A stretch of 48,270 nt of DNA from Citrobacter sp. Res13-Sevr-PEB04-36 (GCF_015672735.1 NZ_JADABY010000064.1:1-48270); one strand, 5' to 3'; positions 1 through 9,138 are shown, counted from the stretch's first letter. The notes: generated from the letters alone by a model not told the origin. Numbers and translations are program-made.

Positions 1-480
1 GTTTGTGGAGCAGCATTGGCTACGCCGGATGCGGTGATGGTAAACGTCAGCGGGCGGTTCATCGCTCTGCCTTGCGAGGTCTCATTAGAGACGAAAAACC
101 TTAAGGTAGATTTAACACCCGGTAATACCTTTCATCGTTCCTGGCTACGGGATGCTGGTTCAGCGGGACCGTGGGTGAATTTCTCTCTCCATCTGATCAA
201 TTGCCCAAAGGGAACTCGACAGGCAACGCTGACGATATCTGGTACTCCGGAAAATCAGGGGAATGAGGCGTTATTTAAAAATAGCGGAACAGCGCAGCGG
301 GTCTCGATCCAGCTTAACGGTCTGAATGGTGAAAAGTATGGTAACGGTCAATCACACACCATGACGCTGATGGATGAAACTTATAATTGGCCTCTGCGTG
401 CAAGGCTGTTTAGTGTACTGGGTGGTGCGACAGGCGGAACTGTACAAACTGCTGTCACGATGACGTTTACCTATCATTAA
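1..480 (+). CDS. Fimbrial minor subunit, 3' part (5' end outside window)
   Basis: The frame is open from the first base, so the start lies upstream of the window. The first visible residues (VCGAALA, then TPDAVMVNVSG) look like the end of a Sec signal peptide followed by a short mature pilin-like domain. Two cysteines (in ALPCEV and in LINCPKG) are placed as in the disulfide of type 1-like pilins. The C terminus (TAVTMTFTYH) has the alternating pattern ending in an aromatic that pilins use for donor-strand contact with the chaperone. Length and pattern resemble FimF/FimG-like adaptor subunits exported to the periplasm and assembled by a chaperone-usher system. The rest of the fimbrial cluster would lie to the left. 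Family assignment is good; the exact pilus type cannot be told. Confidence 0.75.
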   Translation, partial: VCGAALATPDAVMVNVSGRFIALPCEVSLETKNLKVDLTPGNTFHRSWLRDAGSAGPWVNFSLHLINCPKGTRQATLTISGTPENQGNEALFKNSGTAQRVSIQLNGLNGEKYGNGQSHTMTLMDETYNWPLRARLFSVLGGATGGTVQTAVTMTFTYH

Positions 481-602
481 GTTGCCAGAACACCTGAATT
501 CAAGGGCTATCTTCAGCTGCGTAGACGGGGTTTCCCCCACATATAATCTCAATCTCCTCATTTCTCCTCAGAATATTTGAATTGTCGTTTTTGTGATCTA
601 AA

Positions 603-634
603 TTGTAGTACAACACATTAATGTTGTACTACAT
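603..634. promoter_or_regulatory. Probable DgoR operators (paired inverted repeats)
   Basis: TTGTAGTACAA (603-613) and TTGTACTACAT (624-634) are each near-palindromic. Together they form a larger perfect inverted repeat, TGTAGTACAACA and TGTTGTACTACA around CATTAA. A further half-site (GTACTACAA) lies at 669-677. They sit about 110-140 bases upstream of dgoR. GntR/FadR-family repressors bind sites of this kind, and DgoR is known in E. coli to bind two such inverted repeats in its own promoter region. Binding here is inferred from position and symmetry. Confidence 0.75.
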
Positions 635-742
635 TACGTCTATAGGAACGATGAATTACGTCACGTTAGTACTACAAAGTTGAGGCGTGCTTCAGCGATA
701 ACGGTAAAGTAGAGCAGTACATACAGAGCACAAGGACTCTCC

Positions 743-1432
743 ATGACTCTCAATAAAACCGATCGCATTGTTATTACGCTGGGCAAGCAGATTGTCAGCG
801 GTAAGTACGTACCGGGTTCAGCGCTACCCGCGGAAGCGGATTTGTGCGAGGAGTTTGAAACCTCGCGCAATATTATTCGTGAAGTGTTCCGCTCGCTGAT
901 GGCGAAGCGGCTCCTTGAAATGAAACGCTATCGCGGGGCGTTTGTTACCCCGCGAAACCAGTGGAATTATCTTGATACCGATGTACTGCAATGGGTGCTG
1001 GAAAACGATTATGACCCGCGCCTGATTAGCGCGATGAGTGAGGTTCGTAATCTGGTGGAACCGGCGATTGCACGCTGGGCAGCGGAGCGGGCGAACTCAA
1101 GCGATCTGGCTGAAATCGAGTCGGCGCTCAATGACATGATCGCCAACAACCAGGACAGGGATGCTTTTAATGAAGCGGACATCCGCTATCACGAGGCCGT
1201 TTTACAGTCGGTACATAACCCTGTTTTACAACAACTTAGCATAGCAATTAGTTCACTACAGCGTGCGGTTTTTGAACGAACCTGGATGGGGGATGAGGCC
1301 AACATGCCGAAGACGCTCCAGGAACATAAGGCGCTATTTGATGCGATACGGCACCAGGATAGCAATGCGGCAGAGCAGGCGGCTTTAACTATGATCGCCA
1401 GCTCAACACGAAGGCTCAAGGAAATCACATGA
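743..1432 (+). CDS. dgoR: GntR/FadR-family repressor of D-galactonate genes
   Basis: This is a 229-residue regulator. A winged helix-turn-helix fills about residues 8-70 (pattern LPAEADLCEEFETSR, then the recognition helix and wing). An FCD ligand-binding domain follows from about 95 to 220, with the metal or effector motifs EVRNLVEPAIARWAA and DIRYHEAVL. The sequence matches E. coli DgoR, which represses the dgo operon and is released by D-galactonate. It is the first gene of the operon, and its stop overlaps the dgoK start (ATGA). The paired operators lie just upstream, so it probably controls itself as well as the genes behind it. Confidence 0.93.
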   Translation: MTLNKTDRIVITLGKQIVSGKYVPGSALPAEADLCEEFETSRNIIREVFRSLMAKRLLEMKRYRGAFVTPRNQWNYLDTDVLQWVLENDYDPRLISAMSEVRNLVEPAIARWAAERANSSDLAEIESALNDMIANNQDRDAFNEADIRYHEAVLQSVHNPVLQQLSIAISSLQRAVFERTWMGDEANMPKTLQEHKALFDAIRHQDSNAAEQAALTMIASSTRRLKEIT

Positions 1433-2307
1433 CAGCTCGCTACATCGCAATTGACTGGGGATCAACCAATTTACGCGCCTGGCTTTACCAGGACGACAAA
1501 TGCCTGGAGAGCAGGCAATCAGAAGCTGGTGTAACGCGTCTGAACGGTAAATCTCCTGAAGCGGTGTTAGCTGAAGTCACACAAAATTGGCGTGATGGCG
1601 CCACCGCCGTGGTGATGGCGGGAATGGTCGGTAGCAATGTGGGCTGGAAAATTGCCCCCTATCTTCCTGTTCCCGCCCACTTCTCTGCCATTGGTGAGCA
1701 GTTAACCTCTGTTGGTGACAATATCTGGATTATTCCCGGACTTTGTGTTTCTCGCGAGGATAACCATAATGTGATGCGCGGCGAAGAGACCCAATTGCTG
1801 GGTGCCCGCACGCTTTCTCCTTCCTCTGTTTATGTCATGCCCGGAACGCACTGCAAATGGGTACAGGCCGACGTACAACAAATCCATGATTTCCGTACCG
1901 TAATGACCGGTGAATTGCATTATTTGCTGCTGCGCAACTCGCTGGTAGGGGTGGGATTGCCAGAGCAGGAGACCTCTGCGGAGGCCTTCACCGCTGGACT
2001 GACTCGTGGTCTTGCTGCCCCTGACATTCTGCCGCAACTTTTTGAGGTGCGTGCCTCGCATGTGCTGGGGGCTCTCCCGCGTGAGCAGGTTAGCGAATTT
2101 CTCTCCGGTCTGCTGATTGGCGCTGAAGTCGCCAGTATGAGCGAACAATTCGCGTCCCAACAGGCTATTACTCTCGTCGCAGGTTCAGCTCTGACCTCAC
2201 GTTATCAACAGGCATTTCACGCCATTGGACGTGAGGTCTCAGTCGTATCCGGCGACACGGCATTTCAGGCAGGCATAAGGAGCATCGTTCATGCAGTGGC
2301 AAACTAA
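1429..2307 (+). CDS. dgoK: 2-dehydro-3-deoxygalactonokinase
   Basis: The 292-residue product matches E. coli DgoK. The N-terminal nucleotide-binding motif (YIAIDWGSTNLRAWL, residues 5-19) is typical of the family, and a second conserved block (VMPGTHCKWVQ) lies mid-protein. The cytoplasmic enzyme phosphorylates 2-dehydro-3-deoxy-D-galactonate with ATP, the second step of the DeLey-Doudoroff pathway for D-galactonate. The start overlaps the dgoR stop by four bases and the 3' end overlaps dgoA by 17 bases, which indicates translational coupling. Confidence 0.93.
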   Translation: MTARYIAIDWGSTNLRAWLYQDDKCLESRQSEAGVTRLNGKSPEAVLAEVTQNWRDGATAVVMAGMVGSNVGWKIAPYLPVPAHFSAIGEQLTSVGDNIWIIPGLCVSREDNHNVMRGEETQLLGARTLSPSSVYVMPGTHCKWVQADVQQIHDFRTVMTGELHYLLLRNSLVGVGLPEQETSAEAFTAGLTRGLAAPDILPQLFEVRASHVLGALPREQVSEFLSGLLIGAEVASMSEQFASQQAITLVAGSALTSRYQQAFHAIGREVSVVSGDTAFQAGIRSIVHAVAN

Positions 2308-2908
2308 TCTTCCGTTAATCGCAATATTACGTGGCATAACGCCTGATGAAGCGCTGGCGCATGTCGGTGCAGTCATTGAAGCGGGTTTCGATGCTGTAGA
2401 GATCCCGCTTAATTCCCCACAGTGGGAAAAAAGCATTCCGGCAATTGTGGATGCGTATGGCGACAAGGCTCTAATTGGCGCTGGAACCGTGCTTAAACCT
2501 GAGCAAGTGGACCAGCTTGCACAAATGGGCTGCAAGCTTATCGTCACACCCAATATTCAGCCTGAGGTGATCCGCAGTGCGGTGAACTATGGCATGACCG
2601 TTTGTCCTGGCTGTGCGACGGCCAGTGAAGCCTTTACCGCGCTGGATTCTGGCGCGCAGGCGTTAAAAATATTCCCTTCATCCGCTTTTGGCCCGGACTA
2701 CATCAAAGCACTGAAAGCGGTGCTTCCGCCTGATGTTCCGGTGTTTGCCGTTGGCGGCGTGACGCCTGAAAATCTGGCGCAATGGATTCATGCAGGTTGT
2801 ACAGGTGCTGGATTGGGCGGCGATCTCTATCGCGCCGGGCAGTCTATTGAACGTACCGCGCAGCAGGCTACGGCATTTGTAAAAGCGTATCGAGAGGCAG
2901 TGAAATGA
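2291..2908 (+). CDS. dgoA: 2-dehydro-3-deoxy-6-phosphogalactonate aldolase
   Basis: A 205-residue class I aldolase of the KDPG/KDPGal family with a single TIM-barrel domain. Visible catalytic residues are Glu37 (in VEIPLNSP) and the Schiff-base Lys126 (in ALKIFPS). The phosphate-binding glycines lie in the C-terminal GGVTPEN and AGLGGDLY motifs. It splits 2-dehydro-3-deoxy-6-phosphogalactonate into pyruvate and glyceraldehyde 3-phosphate, the last step of the pathway. It overlaps dgoK upstream, and its stop overlaps the dgoD start (ATGA). Confidence 0.95.
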   Translation: MQWQTNLPLIAILRGITPDEALAHVGAVIEAGFDAVEIPLNSPQWEKSIPAIVDAYGDKALIGAGTVLKPEQVDQLAQMGCKLIVTPNIQPEVIRSAVNYGMTVCPGCATASEAFTALDSGAQALKIFPSSAFGPDYIKALKAVLPPDVPVFAVGGVTPENLAQWIHAGCTGAGLGGDLYRAGQSIERTAQQATAFVKAYREAVK

Positions 2909-4053
2909 AAATTACCAAAATCACCACGTACCGTTTACCCCCGCGCTGGATGTTTTTAAAGATTGAGACTGATGAGGGGATTGTTGGTTGGGGCGAACCA
3001 GTTATTGAAGGGCGGGCACGCACCGTGGAAGCGGCAGTACATGAGTTTGGCGACTACTTGATTGGTCAGGATCCCTCACGTATCAACGACCTGTGGCAGG
3101 TGATGTACCGGGCTGGTTTTTATCGTGGTGGCCCGATCATGATGAGTGCTATCGCCGGTATCGACCAGGCGCTGTGGGACATCAAAGGCAAAGTGCTGAA
3201 CGCACCGGTATGGCAACTTATGGGTGGTCTGGTACGCGATAAAATCAAAGCCTACAGCTGGGTTGGCGGCGATCGGCCGGCAGAAGTGATCGACGGTATC
3301 AAGAAGCTGCGCAGCATTGGTTTTGATACCTTTAAACTGAACGGCTGCGAAGAAATGGGCGTCATTGATAATTCTCGCGCGGTGGATGCAGCAGTGAATA
3401 CCGTGGCGCAAATTCGCGAAGCCTTCGGGAATGAGATTGAATTTGGTCTCGATTTTCATGGTCGCGTCAGCGCCCCGATGGCGAAAGTATTAATCAAAGA
3501 ACTGGAACAATATCGCCCGCTGTTTATTGAAGAACCGGTGCTGGCTGAGCAGGCGGAATACTATCCGAAGCTGGCGGCGCAAACGCACATACCGATTGCC
3601 GCAGGTGAACGTATGTTCTCACGCTTTGAGTTTAAACGCGTGCTGGAAGCCGGTGGTCTGGCTATTCTTCAGCCGGACCTGTCCCATGCGGGCGGTATTA
3701 CCGAATGCTACAAAATAGCCGGAATGGCGGAAGCCTACGATGTGGCGTTGGCACCGCACTGCCCGCTGGGGCCTATTGCACTGGCTGCCTGCCTGCATAT
3801 CGACTTCGTTTCTCGCAACGCGGTATTCCAGGAGCAAAGCATGGGCATTCACTACAATAAGGGCGCGGAGCTGCTCGACTTTGTGAAAAACAAAGAAGAT
3901 TTCAATATGGAAGGTGGGTTCTTTAAACCATTAACAAAACCGGGGCTCGGTGTAGAAATTGATGAAGCCCGAGTTATCGAACTCAGCAAAAATGCGCCGG
4001 ACTGGCGTAATCCATTGTGGCGACATGAGGATGGTTCTGTCGCCGAATGGTAA
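2905..4053 (+). CDS. dgoD: D-galactonate dehydratase (enolase superfamily)
   Basis: At 382 residues it has the length of E. coli DgoD and is near-identical over long stretches. It has the mandelate-racemase/enolase fold: an N-terminal capping domain to about residue 125, then a barrel. Metal ligands are visible as the Asp in GLDFHGR, the Glu in FIEEP and the Glu in AAGER. The catalytic histidines lie in DFHGR and in APHCPLG. It removes water from D-galactonate to give 2-dehydro-3-deoxygalactonate, the entry step of the pathway. The start overlaps dgoA by four bases. An ERIC element begins almost at its stop codon. Confidence 0.96.
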   Translation: MKITKITTYRLPPRWMFLKIETDEGIVGWGEPVIEGRARTVEAAVHEFGDYLIGQDPSRINDLWQVMYRAGFYRGGPIMMSAIAGIDQALWDIKGKVLNAPVWQLMGGLVRDKIKAYSWVGGDRPAEVIDGIKKLRSIGFDTFKLNGCEEMGVIDNSRAVDAAVNTVAQIREAFGNEIEFGLDFHGRVSAPMAKVLIKELEQYRPLFIEEPVLAEQAEYYPKLAAQTHIPIAAGERMFSRFEFKRVLEAGGLAILQPDLSHAGGITECYKIAGMAEAYDVALAPHCPLGPIALAACLHIDFVSRNAVFQEQSMGIHYNKGAELLDFVKNKEDFNMEGGFFKPLTKPGLGVEIDEARVIELSKNAPDWRNPLWRHEDGSVAEW

Positions 4054-4054
4054 T

Positions 4055-4175
4055 GTCCGTCATACTTCGCGCCGCAGGTGCGTTGGCTGCGATTGTGCAC
4101 CCCAGTCACTGACTTCAGTCAGCTCCCGGGGATTTACAATCTTGCCGCCTTCCTGTGACACGAATTATTTAGGAC
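4055..4175. repeat. ERIC (IRU) element
   Basis: The segment carries the conserved ERIC core: ACCCCAGTCACTGACTT, a short turn, then AGTCAGCTCCCGGGGAT. These are inverted arms corresponding to the well-known ERIC1/ERIC2 primer regions. The family's usual right flank (CTTGCCGCCTTCCTG and CGAATTATTTAGGAC) follows. It sits in the 215-base gap between dgoD and dgoT and is about 121 bases long, close to the full ERIC size. Transcribed, it would fold into a long hairpin inside the dgo mRNA. Confidence 0.85.
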
Positions 4176-4268
4176 ATCCATCCCTATAAAAAAATCAAAT
4201 ACACCCTCTGTAATTTACAGGGCATGGTGAGCGGCTTCGCTATGCCCAAAATCTGGAGACAGATTACG

Positions 4269-5561
4269 ATGGATATTTCAGTTACTACTGCAAAACCCGG
4301 GCGTCGTCGGTATCTGACGCTGATTATGATCTTTATTACCGTGGTTATTTGTTATGTTGACCGCGCCAACCTTGCCGTGGCGTCGGCACATATTCAGGAA
4401 GAATTTGGTATTACCAAAGCGGAAATGGGGTATGTCTTTTCTGCGTTTGCCTGGCTCTACACCCTCTGCCAGATCCCCGGTGGCTGGTTCCTCGATCGTG
4501 TGGGCTCTCGTCTGACCTACTTTATCGCCATCTTTGGCTGGTCGGTGGCAACTTTATTCCAGGGATTTGCGACTGGGCTGATGTCGTTAATTGGCCTGCG
4601 CGCCATTACCGGAATTTTTGAAGCACCCGCATTCCCAACTAATAACCGCATGGTAACCAGTTGGTTCCCCGAGCATGAACGCGCCTCAGCTGTCGGTTTC
4701 TACACATCGGGACAATTTGTGGGCCTGGCGTTCCTTACGCCGCTGCTGATCTGGATTCAGGAGCTCCTGAGCTGGCACTGGGTATTCATTGTTACTGGGG
4801 GGATTGGCATTGTCTGGTCACTTATCTGGTTTAAGGTTTACCAGCCACCGCGCCTGACCAAGAGCATTACTCAAGCTGAGCTGGACTACATTCGTGACGG
4901 CGGCGGTCTGGTGGATGGCGATGCGCCTGTTAAAAAAGAGTCGCGTCAGCCGCTGACCAAAGCCGACTGGAAGCTAGTGTTTCATCGTAAGCTGGTGGGC
5001 GTCTATCTGGGGCAGTTTGCCGTTACCTCTACACTGTGGTTCTTCCTGACCTGGTTTCCAAACTATTTAACCCAGGAGAAAGGCATCACCGCACTGAAAG
5101 CGGGCTTTATGACTACTGTCCCGTTCCTTGCCGCTTTTTTTGGTGTGCTGCTTTCCGGTTGGTTGGCGGACAAACTGGTGAAAAAAGGCTTCTCACTGGG
5201 CGTAGCGCGTAAAACGCCGATTATCTGTGGCCTATTGATCTCTACCTGCATCATGGGGGCGAACTACACTAACGATCCGGTGTGGATTATGACCCTGATG
5301 GCCATTGCATTCTTCGGCAACGGTTTTGCGTCCATCACGTGGTCACTGGTCTCTTCACTGGCGCCAATGCGCTTGATTGGTCTCACCGGCGGTATGTTTA
5401 ACTTTGTTGGCGGGCTGGGGGGAATCACCGTTCCGTTGGTGGTCGGTTACCTTGCGCAGGATTATGGTTTTGCGCCAGCGCTGGTTTATATCTCTGCCGT
5501 TGCCCTGCTTGGCGCGTTGTCTTACATCCTGTTGGTGGGGGATGTGAAGCGCGTCGGTTAA
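4269..5561 (+). CDS. dgoT: D-galactonate:H+ symporter (MFS)
   Basis: A 430-residue major facilitator of the anion:cation symporter family, with about 12 predicted membrane segments in the inner membrane. It matches E. coli DgoT almost throughout, including the conserved FVDRANL-like motif ([11 protein letters not shown]) in the first helix and the loop motif [12 protein letters not shown] place the start at ATG 4269 ([15 protein letters not shown]), which has GGAG 14 bases upstream and matches the E. coli protein; an in-frame start at 4224 would add 15 residues without support. It brings D-galactonate in for DgoD. Its 3' end overlaps the convergent cbrA stop by four bases. Confidence 0.94.
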   Translation: MDISVTTAKPGRRRYLTLIMIFITVVICYVDRANLAVASAHIQEEFGITKAEMGYVFSAFAWLYTLCQIPGGWFLDRVGSRLTYFIAIFGWSVATLFQGFATGLMSLIGLRAITGIFEAPAFPTNNRMVTSWFPEHERASAVGFYTSGQFVGLAFLTPLLIWIQELLSWHWVFIVTGGIGIVWSLIWFKVYQPPRLTKSITQAELDYIRDGGGLVDGDAPVKKESRQPLTKADWKLVFHRKLVGVYLGQFAVTSTLWFFLTWFPNYLTQEKGITALKAGFMTTVPFLAAFFGVLLSGWLADKLVKKGFSLGVARKTPIICGLLISTCIMGANYTNDPVWIMTLMAIAFFGNGFASITWSLVSSLAPMRLIGLTGGMFNFVGGLGGITVPLVVGYLAQDYGFAPALVYISAVALLGALSYILLVGDVKRVG

Positions 5562-6664
5562 TGTTCTTTAACCAGCCCGTCAGCCGTTACGGCGGGCTGC
5601 TCTTCCTGGCTCGATGGATAATGCGCCACGCCGCTGCGCATTATCCATTTATGGGAAAATGCGGACGTTAGCGCCCGGCTCTTGAGGATTTTTCCATACA
5701 GCTTGATACGCAGCCTGCGGGTTGCCTTGCGATAGGCTTTATTTTTGTCGACCGCGTCCTGCAACAGTACGGATTTAAGGATTTCCGCGCTGTCCAGCGC
5801 ATAGCTAATACCTTCCAGTGAACTGGCGCTAATAAATCCGGCGGCTTCGCCAATCAGAAAGGCGTTCTCCTCACCGCAGACGAAATCCTTCCAGCGTGAT
5901 GGGAACAGGACTGTGCATTTTTCGCTTTTCACCGGATTGCTAAACTGGAAATGGAACACTTCCATCTTAGCTTTCAGCGCGTCAAAACGAGCCTGACCGT
6001 CCTTCATTGGGTAAGCGCCGCCGAAGATAAAAAAGCCGTCTTTGCTGATACTCCAGGAATAACAGTCCGTAGCATCGTTATCAAAAATACACGAGTAGAA
6101 CGGGACAGGATGTTTTTCCGTAAACCACTGTTGAATAGCAACATATTTGCGGATCTGATGCTGTGGGTAGAGATGACGGCGCACCAGCGAATTCGCCCCG
6201 TCGGCACCGATCAGATAGCGGGCCGTAATCTGTTGTTCCCAGCCATCTGCACGGAATATCACATGCCATTTATCGCCCTCGCGCCAGACTTTACGACACA
6301 GGCTGTCATGGTAAACCTGCACATCGTCAGGGATCAGTGATTTCATCCATAAATCAAAAGCATGGCGATCGATATTAATATAGCTACGCTGGTAGTTTCG
6401 GCTCAGAGAGGCGGCCACATCGACCGTTTTAACGCTGAATATCTGTGGATTGGCAATAACATCAACCGGGAGCGTGATCCCGTCGCGGATAAAAGAACGT
6501 TGGGCGTCAGGAGCCAGTAGACCTCCGCAGGGTTTGGTGAACCCTTCAGTCCCGCACTGGCGCTTTTTATCCAGCGCAATCACGCGCATTTTTCCGCTCA
6601 ACTGCCGTGCCAGCGCCGCACCTGCCGGGCCTAAACCGATAATTGCCACGTCAAAATGTTCCAT
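5558..6664 (-). CDS. cbrA: FAD-dependent oxidoreductase, colicin M resistance protein
   Basis: The 368-residue product has an N-terminal dinucleotide-binding fold ([14 protein letters not shown], residues 6-19), a middle FAD motif ([13 protein letters not shown]), and the late GD-like motif ([10 protein letters not shown]). This is the layout of the geranylgeranyl-reductase-like FAD proteins. It matches E. coli CbrA (YidS), whose expression with CreB activation protects against colicin M; its substrate is not known to me. The C-terminal 20 residues differ from the E. coli protein. It is transcribed alone, converging on dgoT, and a CreB box lies upstream. Confidence 0.92.
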   Translation of the reverse strand: MEHFDVAIIGLGPAGAALARQLSGKMRVIALDKKRQCGTEGFTKPCGGLLAPDAQRSFIRDGITLPVDVIANPQIFSVKTVDVAASLSRNYQRSYINIDRHAFDLWMKSLIPDDVQVYHDSLCRKVWREGDKWHVIFRADGWEQQITARYLIGADGANSLVRRHLYPQHQIRKYVAIQQWFTEKHPVPFYSCIFDNDATDCYSWSISKDGFFIFGGAYPMKDGQARFDALKAKMEVFHFQFSNPVKSEKCTVLFPSRWKDFVCGEENAFLIGEAAGFISASSLEGISYALDSAEILKSVLLQDAVDKNKAYRKATRRLRIKLYGKILKSRALTSAFSHKWIMRSGVAHYPSSQEEQPAVTADGLVKEH

Positions 6665-6710
6665 CTTTCTGCCCGTAATAAGTGAGATGGGTATACGCTA
6701 AAGCCTGAAA

Positions 6711-6726
6711 GTGAAGTCCCTGTGAA
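6711..6726 (-). promoter_or_regulatory. CreB-binding box upstream of cbrA
   Basis: On the minus strand the sequence reads TTCAC-AGGGAC-TTCAC, a perfect match to the CreB direct-repeat consensus TTCAC-N6-TTCAC. It is about 47 bases upstream of the cbrA start. CbrA takes its name from the CreBC regulon, so the site very likely serves cbrA rather than the divergent yidR. Confidence 0.85.
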
Positions 6727-6763
6727 GTATGATTACTGAAATTGTCTCGTATCAGGGCATCCT

Positions 6764-7990
6764 ATGAAGCAAGTCACCTTTACGCCGCGTCATCACCAAC
6801 TGACCAATATCAATACCTGGACCCCGGACAGCCAGTGGCTGGTTTTTGATGTGCGTCCCTCCGGCGCGTCGTTTACCGGTGAGACCATTGAACGCGTCAA
6901 TATCCACACTGGCGAGGTGGAGGTGATTTATCGCGCGACGCAGAAGGCACACGTCGGCGTGGTGACCGTTCATCCGAAGTCTGAAAAATATGTGTTCATC
7001 CATGGCCCTGAAAACCCAGATGAAACATGGTATTACGATTTTCACCATCGTCGTGGAGTGATTGCTGGTCAGGATGGCGTGACGAATCTGGACGCGATGG
7101 ATATTACTGCCCCGTATACCCCTGGCGCACTACGCGGTGGTAGTCATGTGCATGTTTTTAGCCCGAACGGTGAGTTTGTTAGCTTCACCTATAACGACCA
7201 TGTGCTGCATGAGTATTCCCCGGCGCTGGATTTACGTAATGTTGGCGTGGCGACGCCATATGGCCCGGTGCCTGTCTCCATTCAGCATCCACGTGAGTAC
7301 AGCGGGAGCCACTGGTGCGTGCTGGTGAGCCAGACCACGCCTGCGCCGCAGCCGGGCAGCGATGAGATTAACCGTGCCTATGAAGAGGGCTGGGTGGGGA
7401 ACCACGCGCTGGCGTTTATCGGTGATACGTTGTCAGTAAATGGCGAGAAAGTTCCCGAGCTGTTTATTGTTGATTTGCCGCAGGATGAAAGTGGCTGGAA
7501 GCAACCGGGCGATGCACCGCTTGAAGGCAGCGAATCAACCATGCCGGCACCGCCGGTTGGCGTGATCCAGCGTCGCCTGACATTTACCCACGACCGCGCT
7601 TTCCCTGGACTGGTTAATCAGCCGCGTCACTGGGTGCGCAGTCATCCCCTGGCGCCAGAGATTGCATTTTTGATGCGCGATGATCATGGTGTGGTACAGC
7701 TATGGTTGATTTCTGCTCAGGGTGGTGCACCGCGTCAACTGACCCATTGTTTGACCGATATTCAGTCAGCGTTTAACTGGCATCCGTCAGGCCAATGGCT
7801 GGGATTCGTGCTGGAAAACAGAATTGCCTGCTGCAATGTGCAGACGGGAGAGATTGATTTTTTAACGGAAAGTCACAAAGCTCCACCTTCCGCAGATGCG
7901 ATCGTTTTTTCGCCTGATGGGCAGCGGGTTGCGTGGATGGAGGACGTCGAGGGTTTCCGCCAGCTGTGGGTGACAGAAACCGGACGTTAA
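6764..7990 (+). CDS. yidR: Beta-propeller protein YidR (DUF3748)
   Basis: The 408-residue protein has repeated blade-like segments (WTPDSQWLVFDVR, FSPNGEFVSFTYND, WHPSGQWLGFV, FSPDGQRVAWMEDV). This is the TolB/oligogalacturonate-lyase-like beta-propeller pattern. It matches E. coli YidR and has no obvious signal peptide. Its function is not established; I see no catalytic motif that allows one to be assigned. It is divergent from cbrA, and its stop is one base from the convergent yidQ stop. Confidence 0.9.
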   Translation: MKQVTFTPRHHQLTNINTWTPDSQWLVFDVRPSGASFTGETIERVNIHTGEVEVIYRATQKAHVGVVTVHPKSEKYVFIHGPENPDETWYYDFHHRRGVIAGQDGVTNLDAMDITAPYTPGALRGGSHVHVFSPNGEFVSFTYNDHVLHEYSPALDLRNVGVATPYGPVPVSIQHPREYSGSHWCVLVSQTTPAPQPGSDEINRAYEEGWVGNHALAFIGDTLSVNGEKVPELFIVDLPQDESGWKQPGDAPLEGSESTMPAPPVGVIQRRLTFTHDRAFPGLVNQPRHWVRSHPLAPEIAFLMRDDHGVVQLWLISAQGGAPRQLTHCLTDIQSAFNWHPSGQWLGFVLENRIACCNVQTGEIDFLTESHKAPPSADAIVFSPDGQRVAWMEDVEGFRQLWVTETGR

Positions 7991-7991
7991 C

Positions 7992-8324
7992 TTAAGGGGT
8001 AGGCATTTTTGCCGGGGGGATCACGTCGTTAGTAGCTTGCGTGCTCTCCTCGCTTCTTTCTACTCGCGATCTCACCGAGCTATCGGTACGAAAGAAATCC
8101 CACGGGAGCAGTAGCGTATCCAGCACGGCAGTAAACGGCATATCAAGAATGGCCAGCGACTTGGTTCCCCAGTTTGTATCACTCTCGCTTATCATCGTGG
8201 CGCTGGCACGCGTGCCGGGATACGTTCCTTCTTTACCTCCGGTGTGTGACATGATGCTGGAGCAACCGCTCACAAGAGCTATCCCGCTGCACATCATCAG
8301 TGTAAACAACATTTTTTTTATCAT
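7992..8324 (-). CDS. yidQ: DUF1375 lipoprotein YidQ
   Basis: A 110-residue lipoprotein. A short charged N terminus (MIKK) and a hydrophobic stretch end in the lipobox LVSGC, giving a lipidated Cys near residue 21. The mature part contains a DUF1375 core (YPGTRASA ... LAILDMPFTAVLDTLLLPWD). It corresponds to E. coli YidQ, whose function is unknown. It is convergent with yidR. Confidence 0.9.
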   Translation of the reverse strand: MIKKMLFTLMMCSGIALVSGCSSIMSHTGGKEGTYPGTRASATMISESDTNWGTKSLAILDMPFTAVLDTLLLPWDFFRTDSSVRSRVERSEESTQATNDVIPPAKMPTP

Positions 8325-8497
8325 CGTTTATTCATCTGTTAAACATCGGTGTTTGCATGGTGAGTTATAGCGATCCATTGCGAAAAATAACATCACCATT
8401 CTGTCGCACTGTGGCGGCTATCGCACTCTAACGATAACAATTGTTCCCCCAGTGTATGCAATAGACAACAAACTGCAAAAAAAGTCAGATGAATACG

Positions 8498-8526
8498 CTT
8501 GAAAAGTTTGTATTAAGACCCATTTT
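8498..8526 (+). promoter_or_regulatory. Sigma-32 heat-shock promoter of ibpAB
   Basis: CTTGAAA at 8498-8504 is the sigma-32 -35 consensus. After 13-14 bases comes ACCCATTTTT (8518 onwards), close to the CCCCATnT -10. It lies about 105 bases upstream of the ibpA start. The same arrangement drives ibpAB in E. coli. The 306-base gap between yidQ and ibpA otherwise holds only the ibpA leader and the yidQ upstream region. Confidence 0.85.
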
Positions 8527-8601
8527 TAGGATGTAGGCAAATGAAGGGCACGCCTGATGGGTGTCCTGGCTACCTGACCTGTCCATGATGGAAGGTCTAA
8601 C

Positions 8602-8622
8602 ATTCTCGCTGATTTCAGGAGC
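8602..8622 (+). promoter_or_regulatory. ROSE-type RNA thermometer before ibpA
   Basis: In the ibpA leader, CTC-G-CTG (8605-8611) can pair with CAG-GAG (8616-8621), hiding the Shine-Dalgarno bases and leaving a bulged G. The strand contains TCGCT, the UYGCU signature of ROSE elements. Such hairpins melt at heat-shock temperature and free the ribosome site. E. coli ibpA is known to be controlled this way. The pairing was read by eye, not folded by program. Confidence 0.8.
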
Positions 8623-8630
8623 TATTGATT

Positions 8631-9044
8631 ATGCGTAACTTTGACTTATCCCCGTTATACCGTTCTGCAATTGGTTTTGATCGTCTGTTTAACCTGCTGG
8701 AAAGCAATCAGAGCCAGAGTAATGGCGGCTACCCTCCGTATAACGTCGAGCTGGTGGACGAAAACCATTACCGCATTGCGATTGCCGTTGCGGGCTTTGC
8801 TGAAAGCGAGCTGGAAATTACCGCCCAGGACAATTTGCTGGTGGTAAAAGGCGCTCATGCGGACGAGCAAAAAGAACGTACTTATCTGTACCAGGGTATT
8901 GCCGAGCGCAACTTTGAACGCAAGTTCCAGTTGGCGGAGAACATTCATGTTCGCGGCGCAAACCTGGTAAACGGTCTGCTGTACATCGAACTTGAGCGCG
9001 TGATTCCGGAAGCGAACAAACCGCGCCGCATCGAAATCAACTAA
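8631..9044 (+). CDS. ibpA: Small heat-shock protein IbpA
   Basis: A 137-residue small heat-shock chaperone, almost identical to E. coli IbpA. The alpha-crystallin domain spans about residues 35-125 and ends with the C-terminal IEI motif (RRIEIN) used for oligomer contacts. It binds aggregating proteins in the cytoplasm together with IbpB and hands them to DnaK/ClpB. The start is ATG 8631 ([10 protein letters not shown]), directly behind AGGAG; an in-frame TTG at 8625 is too close to the ribosome site. It is followed 94 bases later by ibpB. Confidence 0.97.
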   Translation: MRNFDLSPLYRSAIGFDRLFNLLESNQSQSNGGYPPYNVELVDENHYRIAIAVAGFAESELEITAQDNLLVVKGAHADEQKERTYLYQGIAERNFERKFQLAENIHVRGANLVNGLLYIELERVIPEANKPRRIEIN

Positions 9045-9112
9045 TTCAGTGGGCCGCGTCAGGCGGCCCTGCTAAGCAATCAGCTTGCCGTCAGGGAGCT
9101 GAAAGGTATTTA

Positions 9113-9130
9113 CTCGCTTCTTAGAAGGAG
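9113..9130 (+). promoter_or_regulatory. ROSE-like RNA thermometer before ibpB
   Basis: CTC-G-CTT (9113-9119) can pair with AAG-GAG (9125-9130), which is the ibpB Shine-Dalgarno, again with a bulged G and the TCGCT signature. The design repeats that before ibpA. A short GC-rich hairpin (GGCCGC...GCGGCC, 9052-9068) sits earlier in the same spacer. Confidence 0.65.
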
Positions 9131-9138
9131 AAATGAAT

